NCBI GenBank assembly: GCA_021776195.1
Contig: JAJFGK010000085.1
Coordinates: forward strand, 1-8,281
DNA from: Kiloniellaceae bacterium
Lineage (GTDB): Bacteria; Pseudomonadota; Alphaproteobacteria; Kiloniellales; Kiloniellaceae
DNA length: 8,281 nt
Reading direction: 5' to 3'
Shown: positions 1 through 6,241 of the stretch, piece after piece
How the letters are laid out: each line of letters begins with the position of its first letter
Position numbering within the stretch: position 1 is the first letter of the stretch
The notes under the pieces: generated by a model
Databases searched by the model: none
The model's input: only the letters and a program-made list of their open reading frames with translations
Told to the model about the DNA's origin: nothing
Made by a program: the position numbers and the translations under genes

Positions 1-1992
1 CCCCAGACCCACGCCAAGATGCGCGAAATGAAGGCCGAAGGCGGCTGGGCCGTGGTCTGTACCGAAGAGTGCATGATCCACCCCTCGTCCGACTATTCGC
101 CCGAGCCCCAGGCGCGGTTGTGGGATGACCAGGACATCAAATATTTGGCACTGATGGTCGATGCGGTTCACAGCCACGATGCGCTTGCCGGTGTGCAACT
201 GGCCCACAATGGCGTCGGCGCACAAAATCTCTACACGCGCTTCAAACCGTTGGGGCCCAACCACCGATCAGGCGTCATTGGCGTGCCGACCCAAACGCGC
301 GGCATGGACAAATTCGACATCAAGGACTTTCGCCGTTGGCACCGCAAAGCGGCACTGCGCGCCAGGCAAGCCGAGGCGGACATCGTCTATGTCTATGCCG
401 GCCACGATTCGACACTCCTGATGCATTTCCTGCAGCGTCGCCGCAATCAGCGGACCGACGAATACGGCGGTTCGCTGGAGAACCGGGTGCGTTTGTTTCG
501 CGAAGTGCTGGAAGAAACCAAGGATGCGGTCGGCGACCGTTGCGCCGTGGCAGTGCGCCTGGCGGTCGATGAACTCTTGGGGCCGGACGGCATCACTGCC
601 GAGAGCGAAGGACGAGAGATTGTCGAAATGCTTGCCGAACTGCCGGACCTCTGGGACGTCAACCTGAGCGATTGGGAGAACGATTCGGTGACCTCCCGCT
701 TCGGTGAAGAAGGACGGCAAGAACCCTATGTCGCCTTCGTCAAGCAGGTCACGACCAAGCCGGTGGTCGGTGTCGGCCGGTTCACCTCGCCGGATAGCAT
801 GGTCAGCCAGATCAAGCGCGGCGTACTCGACATGATCGGCGCGGCGCGGCCCTCGATCGCCGACCCCTTCCTGCCCAAGAAGATCGAGAGCGGCCGCCTC
901 GACGAGATCCGTGAATGCATAGGCTGCAACATCTGCGTCGCCGGCCAGCACACCTATACCCCCATGCGTTGCACCCAGAACCCCTCGATTGGTGAAGAAT
1001 GGCGCCGAGACTGGCACCCGGAACGCATCGCGCCGAAGGGGTCGGACAGCAAGGTTCTGGTCGTCGGGGCGGGCCCCGCGGGGCTCGAGGCAGCGCGGGC
1101 CCTCGGCCAGCGCGGCTACCGGGTTACGCTCGCCGAGGCCGGCAAGGAACTCGGCGGCCGCGTGAGCCAGGAGAGCGCCCTGCCGGGTCTCGGCGCCTGG
1201 GCGCGGGTTCGCGACTGGCGGGTTGGCCGCATCAGGGAGATGGCGAACATCGAAGTCTATTTGGACAGCAAGCTCGTTGCCAGCGAGGTGGTCGAGTTCG
1301 GGTTCGACCAGGTGCTCATTGCGACAGGTGCGGTCTGGCGAAAGGACGGTGTGGGTGTCACCAACCCCTGGCCAGTGCCGGTCTCGGACCAGGCACGAGT
1401 CTATGTGCCGGAGGACATCTACGCCGGCACCCAGATCACCGGTCCCGTCGTGATCTTCGATGACGACAACTTCTATCTCGGCGGCCTGATCGCGGAAAAA
1501 CTCCGCAGCGAGGGTGGTCAAGTCACCCTGGTTACGACCGAGCCGACAGTCTCGGCCTGGACGTCCCACACCCTGGAGCAGCACCGCATTCAGACCCGTA
1601 TCCTGGAGCTCGGAATCGAGGTCATCGCCAAGCACAATCTCGCCCGCGTTGGGGCAGCCGAGGTCGAGCTTGCTTGCCTCTACACCGATCGGCGCCGGAC
1701 CATCGCGGCGGCTTCCGTGGTCTTGGTCACCTCGCGCCAGCCGAACAACGAACTCCATCTCGACCTGACTCGCGACGCGCAAACGCTCGCCGAAGCGGGC
1801 ATCGCCTCGGTCCGGGCGATCGGGGACTGCGACGCGCCCTCGACCATCGCGGCGGCGGTCTACGACGGCCACCGGGTGGCGCGGGAACTGGATGACCCGC
1901 CGGCCGATCCAGACCTGCCGTTCCGACGCGAGCACATCGCAATCGACGCCTGGGCCGAGGGGCGCAGACGCAAATCAAGGAGAGAGGAATGA
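1..1992 (+). CDS. Trimethylamine/dimethylamine dehydrogenase-family flavoprotein, 5'-truncated by the window edge
   Basis: The frame is open from base 1, so the true start lies upstream. By comparison with trimethylamine dehydrogenase (TMADH) recalled from memory, about 40 N-terminal residues are missing, including the region of the Cys that covalently binds FMN. Window codons are numbered from base 1. The FMN-barrel part carries the catalytic Tyr132/His135 (TMADH Y169/H172) and Trp225/Asp228 (W264/D267). Cys306, 309, 312 and 324 form the CIGCNIC-type 4Fe-4S site. A dinucleotide-binding stretch VLVVGAGPAGLEAARAL follows, and the C-terminal GDCDAPS...GHRVARE motif is typical of the family. Such enzymes oxidatively N-dealkylate or deaminate amines in the cytoplasm and pass electrons via FMN and Fe-S to ETF. 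Two residues of the TMADH aromatic bowl differ: Tyr60 is Glu23 and Trp355 is Gln316. The substrate is therefore probably not trimethylamine; dimethylglycine-like, histamine-like or another amine is possible. Third-position GC looks lower than in the genes to the right. The stop TGA overlaps the next ATG. Confidence 0.88.
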   Translation, partial: PQTHAKMREMKAEGGWAVVCTEECMIHPSSDYSPEPQARLWDDQDIKYLALMVDAVHSHDALAGVQLAHNGVGAQNLYTRFKPLGPNHRSGVIGVPTQTRGMDKFDIKDFRRWHRKAALRARQAEADIVYVYAGHDSTLLMHFLQRRRNQRTDEYGGSLENRVRLFREVLEETKDAVGDRCAVAVRLAVDELLGPDGITAESEGREIVEMLAELPDLWDVNLSDWENDSVTSRFGEEGRQEPYVAFVKQVTTKPVVGVGRFTSPDSMVSQIKRGVLDMIGAARPSIADPFLPKKIESGRLDEIRECIGCNICVAGQHTYTPMRCTQNPSIGEEWRRDWHPERIAPKGSDSKVLVVGAGPAGLEAARALGQRGYRVTLAEAGKELGGRVSQESALPGLGAWARVRDWRVGRIREMANIEVYLDSKLVASEVVEFGFDQVLIATGAVWRKDGVGVTNPWPVPVSDQARVYVPEDIYAGTQITGPVVIFDDDNFYLGGLIAEKLRSEGGQVTLVTTEPTVSAWTSHTLEQHRIQTRILELGIEVIAKHNLARVGAAEVELACLYTDRRRTIAAASVVLVTSRQPNNELHLDLTRDAQTLAEAGIASVRAIGDCDAPSTIAAAVYDGHRVARELDDPPADPDLPFRREHIAIDAWAEGRRRKSRREE

Positions 1993-1999
1993 CCAAGGC
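1989..1999 (+). pseudogene. First codons of a translationally coupled gene cut off by the IS element
   Basis: An ATG at 1989 overlaps the stop of the amine dehydrogenase as ATGA and is preceded by a purine-rich AAGGAGAG at 1977-1984. This is the usual arrangement for a translationally coupled downstream gene. Only ATG ACC AAG GC remains before the IS terminus at 2000. Reading on into the IS gives a TAG at 2013-2015 after eight codons. The rest of the gene is not seen on the far side of the IS within this window. Its product cannot be named; from position, a partner in the same amine catabolic operon is an inference. Confidence 0.5.
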
Positions 2000-2013
2000 G
2001 GCTTTGTCAGATT
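2000..2013. repeat. Left terminal inverted repeat of the IS6-family element
   Basis: The sequence GGCTTTGTCAGA begins at 2000 and matches the inverted complement of the right end at 10 of its first 12 positions. Beyond about position 12 the match decays, although some scattered identity continues to about 26 bp. It lies beyond the 3' end of the transposase gene. Confidence 0.7.
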
Positions 2014-2053
2014 AGCTGTGCTCGATCCGTCTGATCTGAAACGGTCAAGACTT

Positions 2054-2749
2054 TCACGCAGCGACTTGGCGCCACTGAGCAATCGCTTCGGCTCGGTATT
2101 GTTTGAAGAGATCGCGGCGGTTGAGATGGCGGTCGTGGTTGAAATGATTGTGAATCGAGGCGTGGACGGCGGCAAACTTTTGCCGGGTCTTGATGTCTCG
2201 GAATTTCGACATCGCCCCTTTTCGTCGCCGGAACGGTTGGTGTGAGTTTTCGGCTCGATTATTGTGCCAGCGTCCGCACTCCTGATCGGCGCCATTACCG
2301 ATCACATTCATCGCTGCTCGATACGACCGAAGCCGGTCCGTCACAATTACGTCTGGCTGACCATACCGCTTCATCGCACGCTTCAGAAACTCATGCGCCG
2401 CCCTGCGATCCCGGCGTTTGGTCGCGAAAACCTCGAGCACTTCGCCTTCGTGATCAACGGCGCGCCACAGATAGTGGGTCTTGCCGTTGCTACGAACGAA
2501 CACCTCATCAAGATGCCAGCGCCAACACGAATAGCACCGGTGATCAACGCGGCGCTCGCGGATCCCCGCGGCGAAAATCGGACCGAAACGGTTCCACCAG
2601 AAACGCACCGTCTCATGGCAGATATCGATGCCGCGCTCGAACAGGATATCTGCAACCTGGCGCAACGACAACGGATTGCGGATATACGGCATCACCGCGA
2701 GGCGTATCACCTCGGGCGAGCTGTTGAAGTAGCGGAGCGGATTGCGCAT
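2054..2749 (-). CDS. IS6-family DDE transposase
   Basis: The 231-residue protein is full length for IS6-family transposases (about 230-240 aa). It catalyses replicative transposition of the surrounding element through cointegrates. An N-terminal helix-turn-helix-like region (about residues 15-50, SLRQVADILFERGIDICHET) precedes the catalytic core. The DDE triad is visible as Asp81 in WHLDEVFV, Asp138 in VIVTDRLRSY and Glu167 in NNRAENSHQPFRRR, the last being the family's typical E-motif context. No frameshift or internal stop is present, so it may be active. The ATG at 2749 gives the conserved MRNPLRYF-type start; GGGG lies directly before it, so the ribosome binding site is poor, as is common for transposases. 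Confidence 0.93.
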   Translation of the reverse strand: MRNPLRYFNSSPEVIRLAVMPYIRNPLSLRQVADILFERGIDICHETVRFWWNRFGPIFAAGIRERRVDHRCYSCWRWHLDEVFVRSNGKTHYLWRAVDHEGEVLEVFATKRRDRRAAHEFLKRAMKRYGQPDVIVTDRLRSYRAAMNVIGNGADQECGRWHNNRAENSHQPFRRRKGAMSKFRDIKTRQKFAAVHASIHNHFNHDRHLNRRDLFKQYRAEAIAQWRQVAA

Positions 2750-2792
2750 CCCCAGAAGTTACGGTCCGCCCCTCCCCGGCTCAAGCCAGTTT

Positions 2793-2806
2793 GCTCTGAC
2801 ACCGCC
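2793..2806. repeat. Right terminal inverted repeat of the IS6-family element
   Basis: The plus-strand sequence TCTGACACCGCC ending at 2806 is the imperfect inverted complement of the left end. It lies upstream of the transposase start, where the IS promoter would be expected. The 88 bases from 2807 to 2894 that follow hold no gene I can support. Confidence 0.68.
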
Positions 2807-2894
2807 CTGCAAAACCTTTCGCCGCGCTACAGCGCCAGCAGACACGAAACAGCCACGAACCTGTGCGCCGTGATTGCTATTTGATTGCTGGATG

Positions 2895-2928
2895 AAAAAA
2901 TGGCTCAGCAAACATTTGCTAAGCCATT
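2895..2928 (-). terminator. Intrinsic terminator of the tRNA-Ala unit
   Basis: Read on the minus strand, a stem TGGCTTAGCAAA / TTTGCTGAGCCA with a 2-nt TG between the arms lies 8 nt after the tRNA CCA end and is followed directly by six T residues (2900-2895). In minus-strand RNA the only non-Watson-Crick position is a G-U wobble; in plus-strand RNA the same position would be a C-A mismatch. This supports leftward use. The very short loop means the innermost pairs probably open. Confidence 0.85.
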
Positions 2929-2936
2929 GAAAAATT

Positions 2937-3012
<76 letters not shown>

Positions 3013-3065
3013 CCAGGGATACAACTGGGGAATCAACCGGGCAAACCGCCCGGGTTCCGGCGCGG

Positions 3066-3094
3066 AATATGAGAGCCGCCCCGGCCCCTGTCAA
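3066..3094 (-). promoter_or_regulatory. Sigma-70-type promoter of tRNA-Ala
   Basis: On the minus strand a perfect TTGACA (3094-3089) is followed after exactly 17 bp by CATATT (3071-3066), five of six matches to TATAAT. Transcription should begin near 3059, giving a leader of about 47 nt before the tRNA at 3012. The leader contains a GC-rich hairpin (3035-3042 with 3048-3056, one bulge). Confidence 0.82.
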
Positions 3095-3180
3095 GCGGCC
3101 CGGCGACCATTGCCCAGGACCGTTAAGATCTGTCTAACCAGGGTTCGCTAAGTTGCAGTTCGGCGGGCCGCGCGGATCGC

Positions 3181-3209
3181 TTGTCGCGGCTTCGGCGCGC
3201 GGCTAGGTT
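3181..3209 (+). promoter_or_regulatory. Possible promoter for the yggT / DUF167 genes
   Basis: TTGTCG (3181-3186) and TAGGTT (3204-3209) are spaced by 17 bp, about 50 bp before the yggT start. The -35 matches TTGACA at four of six positions and the -10 matches TATAAT at three of six, including the key first, second and last bases. The rest of the 3095-3259 gap shows no convincing gene. This is the best candidate but remains weak. Confidence 0.35.
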
Positions 3210-3259
3210 ACGCCACCCGTCCATCCTCCACCCGAGTCGCTGCCAGCCGGAGTCGCCCC

Positions 3260-3562
3260 ATGATCGTTGTCGGACCTCTGATTCAGGTCACCATCATCGC
3301 TCTCAACGTTTATCTCTGGATCGTCTTTGCCTATGTCATCATGGGCTGGCTGGTGAACTTTCGGGTCATCAACCTGCAAAACCAGTTCGTTCACATGGTC
3401 TGGGAGTTCCTGGTGCGCATCACCGATCCGGTGCTGCGGCGCATCCGGCGTTTCCTGCCCGCCTTCGGCGGCATGGACATCTCGCCCATCGTCCTGTGGC
3501 TCTTGATCCTCTTCGCCCAGATGGTGCTGACCAACCTGCACAACCAGCTGGTCTTCGGATAA
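3260..3562 (+). CDS. yggT: YggT-family inner membrane protein
   Basis: The 100-residue protein has two hydrophobic segments, about residues 5-31 and 73-96, joined by a cytoplasmic-type basic stretch. The family signature TDPVLRRIRRFLPAFGGMD (residues 55-73), followed by SPIVLWLLI, is clear. YggT proteins are small integral membrane proteins of uncertain role; links to cell division, osmotic tolerance or membrane protein assembly have been suggested for relatives. The start ATG at 3260 is preceded by GGAG at 3249-3252 with a 7-nt spacer. The stop lies 9 nt before the DUF167 gene, so the two are almost certainly co-transcribed, echoing the yggT-yggU order of gammaproteobacteria. Confidence 0.92.
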   Translation: MIVVGPLIQVTIIALNVYLWIVFAYVIMGWLVNFRVINLQNQFVHMVWEFLVRITDPVLRRIRRFLPAFGGMDISPIVLWLLILFAQMVLTNLHNQLVFG

Positions 3563-3571
3563 CCGGGCTTG

Positions 3572-3913
3572 ATGGTCGATCCGGGGTCTGGCGGCGCGGC
3601 AGCCGCGACTTTCCCCTACCGTCGAACGCCAACCGGCCTTGTGCTTTTCGTCCGTTTGCAGCCGGGCGCCAGCGCCAACCGGATCGAGGGCAGCGTCAGG
3701 CTGGACGACGGCGCGACGGTCCTCAGGGTCCGGGTGACGGCGGCGCCGGAAAAGGGCAAGGCCAACGCCGCCCTGATCAAGCTGCTGGCCAAGGCCCTGG
3801 GCGCGCCCAAATCGGCCATCGCCATCGCCGGCGGCGCCACCGATCGGCGCAAGACGCTGGCGATCGAGGGCGACCCGGCGGCGCTCGCCCGCCGTGTCGA
3901 CAGCTGGGTTTAG
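3572..3913 (+). CDS. DUF167 / YggU-family protein
   Basis: The 113-residue protein has the family pattern: VRLQPGASANRIEG (residues 28-40), then VRVTAAPEKGKANAAL (53-68), then a predicted helix and GATDRRKTLAIEG (88-100). DUF167 proteins fold as a compact alpha/beta domain; their biochemical function is not established. I place the start at ATG 3572; a TTG directly before it at 3569 is an alternative. No strong Shine-Dalgarno is visible, consistent with translational coupling to yggT, which ends 9 nt upstream. The first 12 residues are low-complexity Gly/Ala and lie outside the conserved domain. Confidence 0.9.
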   Translation: MVDPGSGGAAAATFPYRRTPTGLVLFVRLQPGASANRIEGSVRLDDGATVLRVRVTAAPEKGKANAALIKLLAKALGAPKSAIAIAGGATDRRKTLAIEGDPAALARRVDSWV

Positions 3914-3933
3914 AGCCTTGCCAGGACTCGTCT

Positions 3934-4012
3934 CCTTCCTGTCAGGAACAGGCGAGGTCGCCTGGCCACTGGCGAGGTCGCCTGGACCACAGGCGGGGTC
4001 GCCTGGGCCAAT
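3934..4012. repeat. Tandem palindromic 20-21 bp repeat, three copies
   Basis: Three tandem units start at 3951, 3971 and 3992, each beginning GGCGAGGTCGCCTGG (third copy GGCGGGGTCGCCTGG) followed by a spacer resembling NCCAC. Each core is itself an inverted repeat: GGCGA-GG-TCGCC, extended to CAGGCGA/TCGCCTG in copy 1. A further perfect inverted repeat TTCCTG-T-CAGGAA lies just upstream at 3936-3948. There is no T-run, so this is not a standard intrinsic terminator. It occupies most of the 162-bp gap between the DUF167 gene and folD. It may be protein-binding sites, an RNA structure affecting folD, or a simple slippage-derived repeat. Confidence 0.75.
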
Positions 4013-4075
4013 GCGCCCGGCGGGCTGGTGGCGAGGATAGAGCCCGTTAATGTTCGCGAGGAAGGAACGCACAGG

Positions 4076-4987
4076 ATGGCCCGCGCCAAGATCATCGATG
4101 GAAAAGCCTTTGCCGCCGGTCTCAGGACCAGGCTCACGGGAGTCGTTCAAACCCTGAAGGACCAGCACGGCCTGATCCCGGGCCTGGCGGTCGTCCTGGT
4201 CGGCGAGAACCCGGCCAGCGAGGTCTATGTCCGCAACAAGGGCAAGCAGACCCTAGAGGTCGGCATGAACTCCTTCGAGCACAAGATGCCGTCCAGCACC
4301 AGCCAGGACGCCTTGCTGGCCAAGGTCGCGGAGCTGAACGCCGACCCCGCCGTCCACGGCATCCTGGTGCAATTGCCGGTGCCCGACCAGATCGACGACC
4401 ACGCGATCATCAACGCCATCGACCCGGCCAAGGACGTCGACGGCTTTCACGTGATCAACGCCGGCCGCCTGATGACCGGCGGCAAGGGCGATCAGGCGCC
4501 CATGGTGCCCTGTACGCCGCTCGGCTGCCTGATGATGCTGCGCGACGAGTTGGACGACCTTTCCGGCCTCAATGCCGTGGTGGTCGGGCGCTCCAACATC
4601 GTCGGCAAGCCCATGGCCCAATTGCTGATCGGCGAGAGCTGCACCGTCACCACCGCGCACAGCCGGACCCGGGACCTGCCCGGGCTCTGCCGCAGCGCCG
4701 ATATCCTGGTCGCCGCCGTCGGCCGCCCCGAAATGATCAAGGGCGACTGGGTCAAACCCGGCGCCACGGTGATCGATGTCGGCATCAACCGTATCGAGGT
4801 CGAGGGCCCGGACGGCGCGGTCAAGGGCAAGCTGGTGGGCGACGTCGCCACCGCCGAGGCCATGGAGGTGGCCGGCGCCATCACCCCGGTGCCGGGCGGC
4901 GTCGGGCCCATGACCATCGCCTGCCTGCTGGCCAACAGCGTCACCGCCGCCTGCCGCCAGGCGGGAATCGCCGAACCGGACTACTGA
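4076..4987 (+). CDS. folD: Bifunctional methylenetetrahydrofolate dehydrogenase / methenyltetrahydrofolate cyclohydrolase
   Basis: FolD interconverts 5,10-methylene-THF, 5,10-methenyl-THF and 10-formyl-THF in the cytosol, using NADP in the dehydrogenase step, and supplies one-carbon units for purines and formyl-Met. The 303-residue product is close to the usual 280-300. Visible motifs are the catalytic Tyr51/Lys55 in [11 protein letters not shown], Gln99 in GILVQLPVP, the [14 protein letters not shown] loop (119-132), PCTPLGCL (145-152), the Rossmann-type [14 protein letters not shown] (171-184) and [10 protein letters not shown] (271-280). The start at ATG 4076 is favoured over the in-frame GTG at 4028 because GAGGAAGGA (4058-4066) lies 9 nt before it and family alignment begins there. 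It lies in the same direction as yggT and the DUF167 gene, but the 162-bp gap with structured repeats may give it separate control. Confidence 0.97.
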   Translation: MARAKIIDGKAFAAGLRTRLTGVVQTLKDQHGLIPGLAVVLVGENPASEVYVRNKGKQTLEVGMNSFEHKMPSSTSQDALLAKVAELNADPAVHGILVQLPVPDQIDDHAIINAIDPAKDVDGFHVINAGRLMTGGKGDQAPMVPCTPLGCLMMLRDELDDLSGLNAVVVGRSNIVGKPMAQLLIGESCTVTTAHSRTRDLPGLCRSADILVAAVGRPEMIKGDWVKPGATVIDVGINRIEVEGPDGAVKGKLVGDVATAEAMEVAGAITPVPGGVGPMTIACLLANSVTAACRQAGIAEPDY

Positions 4988-5000
4988 AGGGGGGGCCGGT

Positions 5001-5321
5001 TTAGGTCGGCGGTTCTGCCTCGTTCGGCAGCACCATGCGGATCACGCCCTTGACCGGGCCGCTGGGGTCGGCGACGGGCTTGCCCTTGCGCAGCAGGACG
5101 ATGTCGCCGCGGCGGGCCAGGAACAGGGCCTGCTGGCGCGCCGCCGGCAGGTAACGCCGCCAGAGGTCGGGCGGATCGCCCTTCTTGGCCCTGAAACTGG
5201 CGTAGTTCCGGGCGACGTCCTGGGGATCCAGGCTGGCCCCGGCGGGCAGCGCCGCCAGGTCGGATAGGATCGCTTCGGCCAGAGGGTCGAGCGATTGATT
5301 TGTTCGGTTCTTGACGTCCAT
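5001..5321 (-). CDS. DUF3253-family small protein
   Basis: The 106-residue protein resembles the DUF3253 family, small predicted winged-helix-like proteins of unknown role. Features include an N-terminal helix (LDPLAEAILSDLAAL, 11-25), a Pro-Gln-Asp-Val-Ala segment (33-37), LWRRYLPAARQQALFLAR (53-70), a GDIVLLRKGKPVADP strand-turn (72-86) and a C-terminal GPVKGVIRMVLP. The last two parts match the family's typical end. It has no signal peptide or membrane segment. ATG 5321 has AGGAG at 5334-5330 with an 8-nt spacer. The gene converges on folD, leaving only 13 bp between stops, and diverges from the NnrU-family gene. No intrinsic terminator fits in the gap. Confidence 0.8.
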   Translation of the reverse strand: MDVKNRTNQSLDPLAEAILSDLAALPAGASLDPQDVARNYASFRAKKGDPPDLWRRYLPAARQQALFLARRGDIVLLRKGKPVADPSGPVKGVIRMVLPNEAEPPT

Positions 5322-5344
5322 GCCCGCATCTCCTGGTTCACCGT

Positions 5345-5367
5345 GGCTCGTAATCTCTTAACGAGCC
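5345..5367. promoter_or_regulatory. Perfect inverted repeat upstream of the DUF3253 gene
   Basis: GGCTCGT (5345-5351) and ACGAGCC (5361-5367) form a perfect 7-bp inverted repeat with a 9-nt AT-rich centre. It lies 24-46 bp before the DUF3253 start, in the 139-bp divergent region. The geometry suits a dimeric regulator operator or a stem-loop in the 5' untranslated region of the leftward mRNA. No T-run follows on either strand, so it is not a terminator. Confidence 0.5.
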
Positions 5368-5424
5368 GAGCGCAAGCCATGAACCCTCCTGATTGTCGCC
5401 GACCTGATTGTTGCTGGCCGACCC

Positions 5425-5453
5425 TGGACGCGACTCCGGGCCGGCCCCATATT
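5425..5453 (+). promoter_or_regulatory. Predicted promoter giving a leaderless NnrU-family mRNA
   Basis: TGGACG (5425-5430, four of six matches to TTGACA) and CATATT (5448-5453, five of six to TATAAT) are separated by 17 bp. Transcription would begin at about 5460-5461, on the ATG at 5461. No Shine-Dalgarno precedes that ATG, which fits a leaderless message. The same CATATT hexamer is used in the tRNA-Ala promoter in this window. Confidence 0.55.
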
Positions 5454-5460
5454 GCCCGCT

Positions 5461-6180
5461 ATGAACATTGCGGCCTACAATGAACTTCTGGCCGCCGTCG
5501 CGGTCTTCGTCGGCGGTCATTTTCTGCTTTCCAGCGCGCCGCTGCGCGATCCGCTTGTCGGTGCCATCCAGCTCCGGCCCTTTCGCCTCGTCTACGCCAT
5601 CGCCATGGTGGTGGCCTTGACCTGGATGGTCATGGCGTACGGGCGGGCGCCTTACTACAGCCTTTGGTTCCCGCCGCTCTGGACCGCCTGGGTGCCGCTG
5701 CTCACCATGCCGCTGGCCAGCGTCTTGCTGGTGCTGGGGCTGGCCGGGTCCAGCCCGACCGGGATCGGCGGCGAGGCGCTGGTCGACGCCCGTCCCGGAA
5801 CCGGCGCCGAAGGGGCCACCACCATCACCCGGCACCCCTTTCTGTGGGGCACCACGCTCTGGGCCGTCGGTCATCTGGCGGTGCGCGGCGATCTGGCCAG
5901 CATGATCCTGTTCAGCGCCATAGTGGTCCTCAGCCTGGGCGGCATGTGGCATATCGACCAGCGCCGCGAGCGCGAGCTGGGCGCGGCCTGGGGCCCGATC
6001 AAGCTGACCACCAGCGCGATCCCCTTCGCCGCCGCCCTGACCGGTCGCGGCCGGGTCGACTGGCGCGGCATCGGACCCTGGCGTCCGGTCGCCGGCATCG
6101 GGCTCTATGCCGCGCTGCTGGCGGCCCATCGCTTCGTCATCGGGGTCGATCCCCTGGCGATCCTGAACGGCCTTCCCTGA
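5461..6180 (+). CDS. NnrU-family integral membrane protein
   Basis: The 239-residue product has about six hydrophobic segments, for example 7-23, 42-59, 74-95, 128-140, 147-162 and 211-224. The family hallmark TRHPFLWGTTLWAVGHLAVR (residues 123-142) is present, with His125 and His138. NnrU was first named in denitrifiers, where it sits near nitrite/nitric oxide reductase genes. The wider family includes the plant carotenoid isomerase Z-ISO, a heme-b protein, so heme coordination by conserved His residues is a reasonable inference but not shown here. No denitrification or carotenoid genes are visible nearby, so its role is open. ATG 5461 is chosen over an upstream TTG (5452), which lies inside the predicted -10. 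The cupin gene follows after 61 bp. Confidence 0.88.
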   Translation: MNIAAYNELLAAVAVFVGGHFLLSSAPLRDPLVGAIQLRPFRLVYAIAMVVALTWMVMAYGRAPYYSLWFPPLWTAWVPLLTMPLASVLLVLGLAGSSPTGIGGEALVDARPGTGAEGATTITRHPFLWGTTLWAVGHLAVRGDLASMILFSAIVVLSLGGMWHIDQRRERELGAAWGPIKLTTSAIPFAAALTGRGRVDWRGIGPWRPVAGIGLYAALLAAHRFVIGVDPLAILNGLP

Positions 6181-6241
6181 CGGCGGGCGCGCGGCTAAGG
6201 TGCCCCCGAAACGGGAAAACAGGGTCCAAAGGGGAGCATCC

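Larger units (their letters stand above)
2000..2806 (-). mobile_element. IS6-family insertion sequence, 807 bp, apparently intact
   Basis: A single IS6-type transposase gene fills the element. Its ends match imperfectly: reading inward, the left end is GGCTTTGTCAGA and the right end is GGCGGTGTCAGA, 10 of 12 identical. The GGC start and roughly 0.8-kb length fit the IS6 family. The exact left boundary could shift by about 3 bp because GGCGG also occurs at 1997-2001. IS6 elements usually leave 8-bp target duplications. The flanks here (ACCAAGGC on the left, CTGCAAAA on the right) do not match, so this copy probably sits at a rearranged junction. It interrupts the gene beginning at 1989. Confidence 0.82.

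Noticed and set aside
268..1935. Long 555-codon open frame antisense to the amine dehydrogenase
   Set aside because: It is a GC-rich antisense shadow of a clearly conserved gene. Its translation is Arg/Asp/Gly-rich with no recognisable domain.
2264..2884. 206-codon plus-strand frame within and beyond the IS
   Set aside because: It is antisense to the intact transposase and runs across the IS end, so it is a chance frame.
3951..4012. CRISPR array
   Set aside because: The units are only 20-21 bp with spacers of about 5-6 bp that are also similar to each other. There are no cas genes and no true unique spacers.
3181..4050. 289-codon plus-strand frame spanning yggT and the DUF167 gene
   Set aside because: It is out of phase with two conserved genes, and its Arg/Gln/Gly-rich translation has no family resemblance.
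4028..4075. Upstream GTG start for folD adding 16 residues
   Set aside because: The extra residues are not part of the family, and the ATG at 4076 has a strong ribosome binding site at the right distance.
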